From positions 1 through 60,294 of the forward strand of contig NVUX02000013.1 of NCBI GenBank assembly GCA_002402045.2: DNA of 60,294 nt. The letters are read 5' to 3'. Of the stretch, positions 26,041 to 33,007 are shown piece after piece. The position numbers and the translations under genes are program-made. Each line of letters begins with the position of its first letter. Position 1 is the first letter of the stretch. This DNA comes from Paracoccaceae bacterium (GTDB taxonomy: Bacteria; Pseudomonadota; Alphaproteobacteria; Rhodobacterales; Rhodobacteraceae). The notes under the pieces were generated by a model, which worked only from the letters and a program-made list of their open reading frames with translations, made no database searches and had not been told where the DNA came from.

Positions 26041-27236
26041 CGTTTGATCAAGCTCCACTGTACAACGGGGCGCATGGGCTTCCAGCCGGTCAGCGGCCCT
26101 AGCCCTTCGGCACGGCTTATGGCAATTTGCACAAGGTCTCCGCCATGGGATTTGTGCAGCACGGCCAGTATCGCTTGGCTTTCAAGCGTTACGGCGTTGG
26201 CTACCAGCCTGCCGAGCGGGCGCAGGGCCAGCCAGCAGGCCTCAAAGGTTTCTACACTCAGCCCGCCGCCGATAAAAATTGCGTCAGGGGCATCTAGCCC
26301 TGCCAGTGCTTGCGGCACCTCGCCGTCAATAAGCTGCAAAGACGGTACGCCAAGCGCAAGCGCGTTTTCAGCGGCCATGGTGCGCCGATCGGCCCGTGGC
26401 TCTATGCCGATAGCCTTGGAATATCGCGCCGCGCGCAGCCACTCTACGGCCACCGAGCCACAGCCGGTTCCCACATCCCACAACAGCGCGCCGCGCATGG
26501 GGATGAGTTTGGCCAGCGTGGCGGCGCGCACTTCGCGTTTGGTCATGGTGCCATCATGGTTAAATACTTCGTCGGGCAGGCCCGGCACGCGGGGTAACAG
26601 CGCGGCATTTGGCGCGGCAATACACTCTACCGCGAGGGTGTTAAACGCCGGCACCGTATGCGCCCAGCTTTCCGCAAGCCCGTCAAAACGCGCCTCATTT
26701 GTGCCGCCCATAGCGGCGAGCACGGTCATGCGTGACTGCCCAAAGCCGCGCTCGGTTAGAAACGTGGCGATTTGGGCGGGGGTTTCCTCGCCGGTGGTGA
26801 GGATCAGCAAGCGCACATCGGGTTGGATAAACGCGATCATTTGCTCCACGGGGCGGCCGTGCACCGTTAGGGTTTCAAGGTCTGCCATGCTCCAACCCAT
26901 ACGGGCCGAGGCCAGTTGAAAAGCTGAAAGCTGTGGGTGAAACGTGATTTCAGACGGCGTAAAGTGCCGCCCGATTTTGGCCCCGACGGAAAACCAGAGC
27001 GGATCACCGGTCGCCAGCACCACCACGCGCTTGCCCTTGCGGGCCTTCAGCTCATCAATCAGCGCGTTAAAGGGTGAGGGCCAGCTTAGGGTTTCGGCGC
27101 TCGGGTTCGCGGCCAAAACATGGTGGCGCGCGCCGCCCACAATCACTTCGGCGGCCTCGATCACAGTGCGAGTGGCAGGCGTTAGCCCGTCCATGCCGTT
27201 TTCACCAATGCCGATGACATGCAACCAAGGAGACAT
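26037..27236 (-). CDS. cobL: Precorrin-6Y C5,15-methyltransferase (decarboxylating)
   Basis: A 399-aa fusion of CbiE-type methylase (residues 1 to about 205; HVIGIGENGMDGLTPATR, LATGDPLWFSVGAKI) and CbiT-type methylase/decarboxylase (about 220-399; LIPMRGALLWDVGTGCGSVA with Rossmann glycine motif, DAIFIGGGLS). It methylates C5 and C15 and removes the ring-C acetate carboxyl. It begins immediately after the stop of the CPCC gene. Confidence 0.95.
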   Translation of the reverse strand: MSPWLHVIGIGENGMDGLTPATRTVIEAAEVIVGGARHHVLAANPSAETLSWPSPFNALIDELKARKGKRVVVLATGDPLWFSVGAKIGRHFTPSEITFHPQLSAFQLASARMGWSMADLETLTVHGRPVEQMIAFIQPDVRLLILTTGEETPAQIATFLTERGFGQSRMTVLAAMGGTNEARFDGLAESWAHTVPAFNTLAVECIAAPNAALLPRVPGLPDEVFNHDGTMTKREVRAATLAKLIPMRGALLWDVGTGCGSVAVEWLRAARYSKAIGIEPRADRRTMAAENALALGVPSLQLIDGEVPQALAGLDAPDAIFIGGGLSVETFEACWLALRPLGRLVANAVTLESQAILAVLHKSHGGDLVQIAISRAEGLGPLTGWKPMRPVVQWSLIKR

Positions 27237-27677
27237 TCAGTTTACCTCCTGCGATTTATTATATGCGCTAAGCCATAGCTTGAAAGCCCGAATATCAAAT
27301 GGGGATTCGCCTTCCATTGCTGGGCGAACAATCCTCATCAGATCATCGCGCCACCTATCTGATTCTTTTAGATAATCAATTTCTTTTCCCAGATCATACA
27401 TATGTTTGTGATTACCAAAATTCTCCCGTGCAGCATCCAAGGAATAACCTTGATTTGGCCCCCATAGAACTAGGCAAGAGTTATGGTCGTCTTGACCATC
27501 ATCTTCCCACCAGCAAATCAAGCAAATGTCAAAGATGGTTCTCTCATCTAATGTGGGAAACCCACAACATGGGCAGTGAAACAGACCTTCCGTCTGTCTG
27601 GGCGGATTTTCGGCCAAGCGTTTCTCGGCTTGATCCTGCGTTTCAGCTGCGTAGAGCCATTTTTCTTTTTCATCCAT
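27237..27677 (-). CDS. CPCC-family cysteine-rich protein inside the cobalamin operon
   Basis: A 146-aa protein with FHCPCCGFPTLDE (residues about 36-48) and ICLICWWEDDGQDDHN, then WGPNQGYSLDAARENF, the signature of the CPCC cysteine-rich family (function unknown). The two CxxC-like pairs probably hold a zinc or similar ion. The start at 27677 shares one base with the cobH stop (TGATG), and cobL starts directly after its stop, so it is translated as part of the cobalamin operon. The open frame up to 27953 lies in cobH and is not used. Members of this family are usually scattered singly or near toxin genes, so the setting is unusual. Confidence 0.85.
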   Translation of the reverse strand: MDEKEKWLYAAETQDQAEKRLAENPPRQTEGLFHCPCCGFPTLDERTIFDICLICWWEDDGQDDHNSCLVLWGPNQGYSLDAARENFGNHKHMYDLGKEIDYLKESDRWRDDLMRIVRPAMEGESPFDIRAFKLWLSAYNKSQEVN

Positions 27678-28309
27678 CACGCGCTTTCCTCCGGTAGCCC
27701 TGCGGCCAAGGCATTGACCGCCGCTGACGCCATCGCCGAGCCGCCCCTGCGGCCCATCACGGCCAAATATGGCACGCCATGCGCCCCCGCTGCAAGCGCG
27801 GCCTTGCTTTCGGCTGCGCCTACAAAGCCCACCGGAAAGCCCAGAATAGCGGCAGGCTTTGGCCAGCCGGCCTCCAGTTTTTCCAGCAGGTGAAACAGCG
27901 CCGTCGGGGCATTGCCAATGGCCACCACCGCGCCTTCGATATGGGCTCGCCACAGCTCTACCGCCGCTGCCGAGCGGGTGGTGCCAAGGCGCGCCGCAAG
28001 AGCTGGCACGCTTGGGTCGTTCAACGTCACGATTACGCGGTTTCCCTTCAGATACCGCGTAATAACGCCCGCTTTTACCATCTCTACATCACATAATATA
28101 GGCGCGCCCTTTGAGATTGCCCGATGGGCCGCCTGATAAACCCCTTTTGAGAACCGCAGGTCTGCAGGGAGGTCCACCATGCCACAGGCATGAATGAGCC
28201 GAATGGCGGTTGGGTGCAGGTCTTCGGGCAGGGCTGAAAGATCAGCCTCTGCCCGCACGGTGGCAAAAGATTGGGCATAAATCGCCGAGGGGTCTTTGAT
28301 GTAACCCAC
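27677..28309 (-). CDS. cobH: Precorrin-8X methylmutase
   Basis: A 210-aa enzyme moving the methyl group from C11 to C12 to give hydrogenobyrinate or cobyrinate. Family blocks: IYAQSFATVRAEADLSALP, RLIHACGMVDLPADLRFS with the catalytic His in IHACGM, LCDVEMVKAG and GFPVGFVGAAESKAAL. It overlaps the upstream cbiX stop and the downstream CPCC start by one base each. Confidence 0.95.
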   Translation of the reverse strand: MGYIKDPSAIYAQSFATVRAEADLSALPEDLHPTAIRLIHACGMVDLPADLRFSKGVYQAAHRAISKGAPILCDVEMVKAGVITRYLKGNRVIVTLNDPSVPALAARLGTTRSAAAVELWRAHIEGAVVAIGNAPTALFHLLEKLEAGWPKPAAILGFPVGFVGAAESKAALAAGAHGVPYLAVMGRRGGSAMASAAVNALAAGLPEESA

Positions 28310-29406
28310 TATTTTAGCCGTTTGCGCACAGATTCTGGCCCGTGGGGATGGTCGGCTTGCGGGTATTCTGGGTGCGCGTGATCATGGTCGTGATGATGGT
28401 GCCCATGTGCATGCTCGTGCCCATGGCTGTGATCGTGGTCATGGTGCTGGTCCATATCCAGCCTACAGGCCCCTGTGCAAAAGGTGTCGCACAGCTCACA
28501 GTTTTCTACCGTTGCGCCCGGCGCATTGGCCCCTTGGCCCTCCACATGGTGGTGGTGGCTTTCCTGCACAGCGCCTTGCTCGGCCTCAAAGCCCAGCACG
28601 GTTTCACGATATTTGCACATGCCGCAATTCATGTTGTTTTCGCCGTCGAGAATTTCCCGCACCCGCTCAGCGAAGGTTTCAATAACCTTTGGATGGTCGT
28701 TTAAATAACCTGCTTTGATAAAATCAATCTCGGGGTATTTAACGGCGGCCTCATCGGTAAATCCGTAAATTCGGTCTATCAACACGCCGGCAAACAGGAA
28801 ATACGGAAACAGGATAACCCGTTTGTAGCCAAGCTTTGCCACATGATCGAGGCAGGGCTCAACCAAGGGGAACGTAACGCCGGAATAGCCGACCTCGGCC
28901 CAGCCAAAACCAAGGCCCTCTTGCAGCAAACGCGCCACCTTGGACACGTTGGCATTTGCGTCGGGGTCTGAGGCCCCGCGGCCAATCACGACAAGGCAGG
29001 TTTCGTGCAGCGACAGCTCGCCATGCTCGGCGTTGGCCTTTGCAACGGCCTCATTAATGCGATCGGCGGCGGCGTCCAGCATCTTTGGATCCACCCCCAG
29101 CTCACGGCCATAATCAACCTGCACACCATGCTTGGCGGCGTAAGTGTTGAGCACGGTCGGGATGTCATTTTTAGCGTGCATCGCGGCAAATAGCATGCCG
29201 GGCACGGCCAAAATACGGTCACAGCCCGCATTTCGCAGGTTATCAAGGCCGTCGCGCATGACGGGATTGGCAAATTCTAGGTAGCCGTAATCTACCGGCC
29301 AATCGGGAAAATGCGCCTTTAGCCCCTCGGCCACCTGCGCAAACTCATCCACAGCCTTCTGGCTGCGGGACCCATGCCCGCAGACCATTACACCAAGTTT
29401 TGCCAT
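28309..29406 (-). CDS. cbiX: Sirohydrochlorin cobaltochelatase CbiX with Cys- and His-rich tail
   Basis: A 365-aa class II chelatase with two half-domains. The first carries VCGHGSRSQKAVDEFAQVA (His11) and MLFAAMHAKNDIP (His77); the second VVIGRGASDPDANANV. The C-terminal extension (after about 255) contains MNCGMC (M259, C261, C264), a second group C303, C306, C310, C314, and two His-rich runs (284-287 and 321-346). An MxCxxC motif and His-rich region are known from Bacillus megaterium CbiX, where an Fe-S centre was found. It inserts cobalt early, before ring contraction. The His tail may store or buffer cobalt. Confidence 0.9.
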   Translation of the reverse strand: MAKLGVMVCGHGSRSQKAVDEFAQVAEGLKAHFPDWPVDYGYLEFANPVMRDGLDNLRNAGCDRILAVPGMLFAAMHAKNDIPTVLNTYAAKHGVQVDYGRELGVDPKMLDAAADRINEAVAKANAEHGELSLHETCLVVIGRGASDPDANANVSKVARLLQEGLGFGWAEVGYSGVTFPLVEPCLDHVAKLGYKRVILFPYFLFAGVLIDRIYGFTDEAAVKYPEIDFIKAGYLNDHPKVIETFAERVREILDGENNMNCGMCKYRETVLGFEAEQGAVQESHHHHVEGQGANAPGATVENCELCDTFCTGACRLDMDQHHDHDHSHGHEHAHGHHHHDHDHAHPEYPQADHPHGPESVRKRLK

Positions 29407-29409
29407 ACT

Positions 29410-29562
29410 CTAGGCCTTGCGGGCGTTGTAAATGGCGAGCGCCACACCAATGGCAATAACCACCACAAGATAGGCCGTATGTGGAAAATGGCCAGCGGCA
29501 CCAGCAGGGTGAGCCAAGGCGGGCGTGGCAAGGGTAGCAGCAATGATTGCAAGTTTTTTCAT
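29410..29562 (-). CDS. 50-aa membrane protein at the head of the cobalamin operon
   Basis: A 50-residue protein, MKKLAIIAATLATPALAHPA at the N-terminus (signal-peptide-like) and a single hydrophobic helix AYLVVVIAIGVALAIYN near the C-terminus, ending RKA. The short stretch between them has three histidines (H18, H25, H28). GAAGG lies within ACTGAAGGAAAA 9 nt before the ATG, inside the hairpin at 29569-29593. The stop lies 3 bp before the cbiX start. It is too short for most gene finders. The setting and His residues suggest metal handling, possibly cobalt at the periplasmic face; this is inference. Confidence 0.75.
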   Translation of the reverse strand: MKKLAIIAATLATPALAHPAGAAGHFPHTAYLVVVIAIGVALAIYNARKA

Positions 29563-29566
29563 GGGG

Positions 29567-29680
29567 GTTTTCCTTCAGTGTTAGCGAAGGAAACGCTTGT
29601 CTTTGACAGTTCCGGCTTAGGCCCCCGATATGGGTCGACCCGCAGCCAAACGCGCTTCCAGCCTCAGGATGAGGCACCGT
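29567..29680 (-). promoter_or_regulatory. Cobalamin-riboswitch-like leader with RBS-covering hairpin
   Basis: The minus-strand leader starts ACGGTGCCTCATCCTGAGGC (a stem) and later contains AAGCCGGAACTGTC (about 29617-29604), which resembles a shortened B12 box (AAGCCAGGAGACCTGCC). It ends in a perfect 8-bp stem, TTTCCTTC (29593-29586) with GAAGGAAA (29576-29569), whose second arm holds the ribosome binding site of the 50-aa gene. This suggests translational control. The core is more diverged than canonical cobalamin riboswitches, so the class is uncertain. Confidence 0.5.
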
Positions 29681-29691
29681 CTGTGCGGGTG

Positions 29692-29720
29692 AATATAGGC
29701 GGGCGGCTGGCGTGGCGCAA
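29692..29720 (-). promoter_or_regulatory. Probable promoter of the cobalamin operon
   Basis: On the minus strand TTGCGC (29720-29715) and TATATT (29697-29692) are separated by 17 bp. A start about 7 nt on would place the first base just before ACGGTGCC of the leader. Confidence 0.65.
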
Positions 29721-29757
29721 GCGTGAAAACGACACTTTGCGGGCCTGAAAATGCACG

Positions 29758-30675
29758 CTAGGCACTTTCCGTCAGGATGAAACCTAGAAATGAGCGCGCC
29801 GCGAGGGAGAGCTTTTTGCCGCGTAGATGCACCGCATACCAGCGGCGGACCAGCGGGAAGTGCTGCACATCAAGAATGGCGATATGGCCTGTTTCCAGCT
29901 CCAGCCCGATATTGCGCTTGGAAAGCACCGAAATTCCGAGGCCGGCCAGCACGCCTTGCTTGATAGCCTCCGCGCTGCCCAGCTCCATAAAAGGTGTGAG
30001 GTAAACGCTATGCTCTGCCGCCAACCTATCCACCGCCAGCCGCGTGCCCGAGCCGGATTCGCGGACCAAAAACCGCTCTTTTGCCAGCATTTCTAGCGAT
30101 ATGTTTTTCTGCCCGCTCAGCGGATGGTTGGGCGGGGCGACCACCACCATTTCGTTATCAATAAACGGGTACGCCTCCACTGCGATCTCTTTTGGCACCT
30201 GCCCCATGATCAACAAATCATCTTGGTTTGACTTCAGCCGCTCAAGCACTTTGGCGCGGTTGGTGATGGTGAGGCGGGGCTGCACATCAGGGTGGCGATT
30301 GAGAAAAGCGCCCAACAGGTGCGGCATAAAGTACGTGGCCGAGGTGATAACGGCGAGGCTGAGGCCGCCCTTTACCACGCCTTTATGGGCCGAAGTTAGA
30401 TCCTCCAGCGCCATAATGCCGCCGAGCACTTCGTGCGCGGTGGCATAAACATCACGACCGGCGGCCGTGGGGTGCACGGTGCGCCCCACTTGCTCCAAAA
30501 GCGGTAAGCCCAAGGTTTCGCACAGTTTTTTAACTTGCATTGAAACGGTTGGCTGCGAAAGGTGCAGAGCCTCGGCGGCTTTGGTATAGCCTTGCAGGCG
30601 CACCACAGCCTCAAATATTTGAAGCTGCCGCAGGGTGAGGCTTTGGAGGATGTGGCTTTTGCTGAGGTCAGGCAT
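29758..30675 (-). CDS. cbbR: LysR-type regulator of the cbb genes
   Basis: A 305-aa LysR protein: N-terminal winged helix SLTLRQLQIFEAVVRLQGYT and KAAEALHLSQPTVSMQVKKL, then an effector-binding domain (GLSLAVITSATYFMPHLLGA, ESGSGTRLAVDRLA). It is divergent from cbbM with 129 bp between starts, the classical cbbR arrangement, so it most likely activates RubisCO expression in response to Calvin-cycle metabolites. The start at 30675 (MPDLSKSH) gives the usual length; the ATG at 30705 would reach further into the promoter region. Confidence 0.88.
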   Translation of the reverse strand: MPDLSKSHILQSLTLRQLQIFEAVVRLQGYTKAAEALHLSQPTVSMQVKKLCETLGLPLLEQVGRTVHPTAAGRDVYATAHEVLGGIMALEDLTSAHKGVVKGGLSLAVITSATYFMPHLLGAFLNRHPDVQPRLTITNRAKVLERLKSNQDDLLIMGQVPKEIAVEAYPFIDNEMVVVAPPNHPLSGQKNISLEMLAKERFLVRESGSGTRLAVDRLAAEHSVYLTPFMELGSAEAIKQGVLAGLGISVLSKRNIGLELETGHIAILDVQHFPLVRRWYAVHLRGKKLSLAARSFLGFILTESA

Positions 30676-30804
30676 TTGGCTAATGTATAGATATTTTCTA
30701 TGCAAGCAATAGAAATAATCGATTATGATCTATGCATCAGCCCCGCTAGAAAACATATAGAAATTCTTGAACCACTCGAATCAGCACCGTTAAGGGAGAA
30801 AAGC
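30676..30804 (+). promoter_or_regulatory. cbbR-cbbM divergent control region
   Basis: An AT-rich interval with several imperfect inverted repeats, including TATTTTCTAT with ATAGAAATA about 6 bp apart (about 30688-30716) and further TATAGAAATT and TATGATCTATG elements. LysR-type T-N11-A patterns fit, e.g. TATCTATACATTA on the minus strand. GGGAG at 30793-30797 is the cbbM ribosome binding site. Confidence 0.55.
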
Positions 30805-32190
30805 ATGCTCGACCAAACAAGCCGTTATAGCGATCTGACACTCAAGGAAGAGGACCTGATTGCCGCGGGCAAGCACGTGTTGGCCGCCTATAAAATGAAG
30901 CCGGCCGTTGGATTTTTTGACTATGTTGGCACCGCCGCGCATTTTTGTGCCGAAAGCTCAACCGGCACCAACGTGGCCACCGTTACCACCGATGATTTCG
31001 CCCAAGGGCTAGACGCGATCTGCTATGCCGTTGACGAAGAAAAAGAGCTGATGAAGCTCGCGTTCCCGATCGATTTGTTTGACCGAAATATCACCGATGG
31101 CCGCGCCATGGTGGTTTCGCTGATGACCTGCATGGTTGGCAATAACCAAGCCATGGGCGACGTTGAGTATGCAAAACTGCTCGATTTCTTTGTGCCGCCG
31201 AACTTCCTGCGGCTGTTTGACGGCCCGACCAAGGGCATCCAAGACATGTGGCGCATTCTGGGCCGCCCGCTTGAAAACGGCGGCATGGTTGTGGGCACAA
31301 TCATCAAACCAAAGCTTGGCCTGCGCCCTAAACCCTTTGCAGATGCCTGCTACCAGTTTTGGCTCGGTGGGGATTTCATTAAAAATGACGAGCCGCAGGG
31401 CAACCAAGTTTACGCTCCGATGCGGGAAAGCATTCCGTTGGTGGTAGACGCCATGAAGCGCGCGATGGATGAAACCGGACAAGGCAAGATTTTCTCGGCC
31501 AATATCACGGCGGATAGCCATGATGAAATGATTGCGCGCGGTGAATATGTGCTGGAGCAGTTTGGCAACATGGGCGAAAATGTAGCGCTTCTGGTTGATG
31601 GTTTTGTGGGCGGCACCGGCATGGTGACCACCGCGCGGCGGCATTTTCCAAACCAGTTCATCCACTATCACCGTGCGGGCCACGGCATGATTACGGGTGA
31701 GGAGAGCAACCGGGGTTACACAGCGCTCGCTCACATGAAATGGGCGCGCATGGCGGGGTCTTCGGGCATCCATACCGGCACCATGGGTTTTGGCAAAATG
31801 GAAGGTTATAATAGCGACACCGTGCTGGCTGATGTGCTGATTGACGATATTTCTGTTGGCACGCATTACACCCAACCATGGGAGCGCATGAAGCCTACAG
31901 CGCCGATTATTTCGGGCGGCATGAACGCGCTTCGCTTGCCGGGTTTCTTTGATAATCTTGGCCATTGTAACGTGATCCAAACCTCGGGCGGCGGTGCTTT
32001 GGGCCATAAAGACGGCATTGTGGCGGGGGCAAAATCACTTCGTCAATCATATGAAGCTTGGCAAGAAGGGGTTGATTTGGTGGAATATGCCAAAGAGCAC
32101 CCAGAGCTGGCAGGGGCGTTTTCCTCGTTCGCGTCCGATGCGGATGCGATCTATCCGGATTGGCGCGAGCGGCTCGGCGCGCATAAATAA
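30805..32190 (+). CDS. cbbM: Form II ribulose-1,5-bisphosphate carboxylase/oxygenase
   Basis: A 461-aa form II RubisCO, a dimer of large subunits needing no small subunit. Catalytic lysine K168 in [10 protein letters not shown]; carbamylated K193 and Mg ligands D195 and E196 in [13 protein letters not shown]. Numbering is offset by 2 from Rhodospirillum rubrum (K166, K191, D193, E194), a very close match. Other marks: [20 protein letters not shown] and [17 protein letters not shown]. The ATG at 30805 has GGGAGAAAAGC before it; the frame is open upstream to 30700 but that lies in the control region. First gene of cbbMQO. Confidence 0.97.
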   Translation: MLDQTSRYSDLTLKEEDLIAAGKHVLAAYKMKPAVGFFDYVGTAAHFCAESSTGTNVATVTTDDFAQGLDAICYAVDEEKELMKLAFPIDLFDRNITDGRAMVVSLMTCMVGNNQAMGDVEYAKLLDFFVPPNFLRLFDGPTKGIQDMWRILGRPLENGGMVVGTIIKPKLGLRPKPFADACYQFWLGGDFIKNDEPQGNQVYAPMRESIPLVVDAMKRAMDETGQGKIFSANITADSHDEMIARGEYVLEQFGNMGENVALLVDGFVGGTGMVTTARRHFPNQFIHYHRAGHGMITGEESNRGYTALAHMKWARMAGSSGIHTGTMGFGKMEGYNSDTVLADVLIDDISVGTHYTQPWERMKPTAPIISGGMNALRLPGFFDNLGHCNVIQTSGGGALGHKDGIVAGAKSLRQSYEAWQEGVDLVEYAKEHPELAGAFSSFASDADAIYPDWRERLGAHK

Positions 32191-32203
32191 CAGGGGGCCT
32201 CTC

Positions 32204-33007
32204 ATGACCGACGCGCAGAAATTTACCATTGAAAAAGAACCTTTTTACCATGCCACGGGCGCGGAGATTCAGCTTTACGAAGCCGCCTATGCCTGCCGCC
32301 TGCCGGTTATGGTCAAAGGCCCCACCGGCTGCGGAAAATCCCGTTTTATTGAGTATATGGCGTGGAAGCTCGGCAAGCCGCTGATCACGGTAGCCTGTAA
32401 CGAGGACATGACGGCCGCCGACCTTGTGGGGCGCTTTCTGCTCGATGAAAACGGCACCAAATGGCAAGATGGCCCGCTCACGGTTGCGGCGCGCATTGGC
32501 GCGATTTGCTACCTTGATGAGGTGGTGGAAGCGCGGCAAGATACCACCGTAGTTATCCACCCGCTCACAGACCATCGCCGGGTTTTGCCGCTGGATAAGA
32601 AGGGGGAGCTGCTGGAGGCTCACCCCGATTTTCAGCTCGTTATATCTTATAACCCCGGCTACCAAAGCCTGATGAAAGACCTCAAGCAATCCACCAAACA
32701 GCGTTTTACGGCGCTTGATTTTGATTACCCCGAGGCTGAAGCCGAGGCTTTGATTGTGCAGCGCGAGGGCGGGGTTGGCCGCGAAACCGCGCTGAAGCTG
32801 GTTGAAATTGCCCATAAAGCGCGGAACCTGAAGGGCCACGGTATTGACGAAGGCATTTCTACCCGCCTTTTGGTTTATGGTGCGCTGCTTATTAAGCGAG
32901 GTATTGAGCCGGTCGAGGCCTGCAAAATGGCCATGGTGCGCCCGCTGACGGATGACGCAGATATCCGCGCCACACTGGATGCCGCCGTTGAAATGATTAT
33001 CGGATAA
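32204..33007 (+). CDS. cbbQ: RubisCO activation AAA+ ATPase CbbQ
   Basis: A 267-aa MoxR/CbbQ-type AAA+ protein. Walker A GPTGCGKS at residues 39-46, Walker B CYLDEV at 101-106, arginine-containing HRRVLPLDKKGELLEAHP, and the family C-terminal segment GIDEGISTRLLVYGALLIKRG. It forms a hexamer that works with CbbO to release inhibitory sugar phosphates from RubisCO. It follows cbbM by 13 bp and touches cbbO. The alternative name CobS was considered, but context and the partner favour CbbQ. Confidence 0.92.
   Translation: MTDAQKFTIEKEPFYHATGAEIQLYEAAYACRLPVMVKGPTGCGKSRFIEYMAWKLGKPLITVACNEDMTAADLVGRFLLDENGTKWQDGPLTVAARIGAICYLDEVVEARQDTTVVIHPLTDHRRVLPLDKKGELLEAHPDFQLVISYNPGYQSLMKDLKQSTKQRFTALDFDYPEAEAEALIVQREGGVGRETALKLVEIAHKARNLKGHGIDEGISTRLLVYGALLIKRGIEPVEACKMAMVRPLTDDADIRATLDAAVEMIIG

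Noticed and set aside
31009-32007. Long minus-strand frame of 332 codons inside cbbM
   Set aside because: Antisense to a gene whose catalytic residues are all conserved; a codon-bias shadow.
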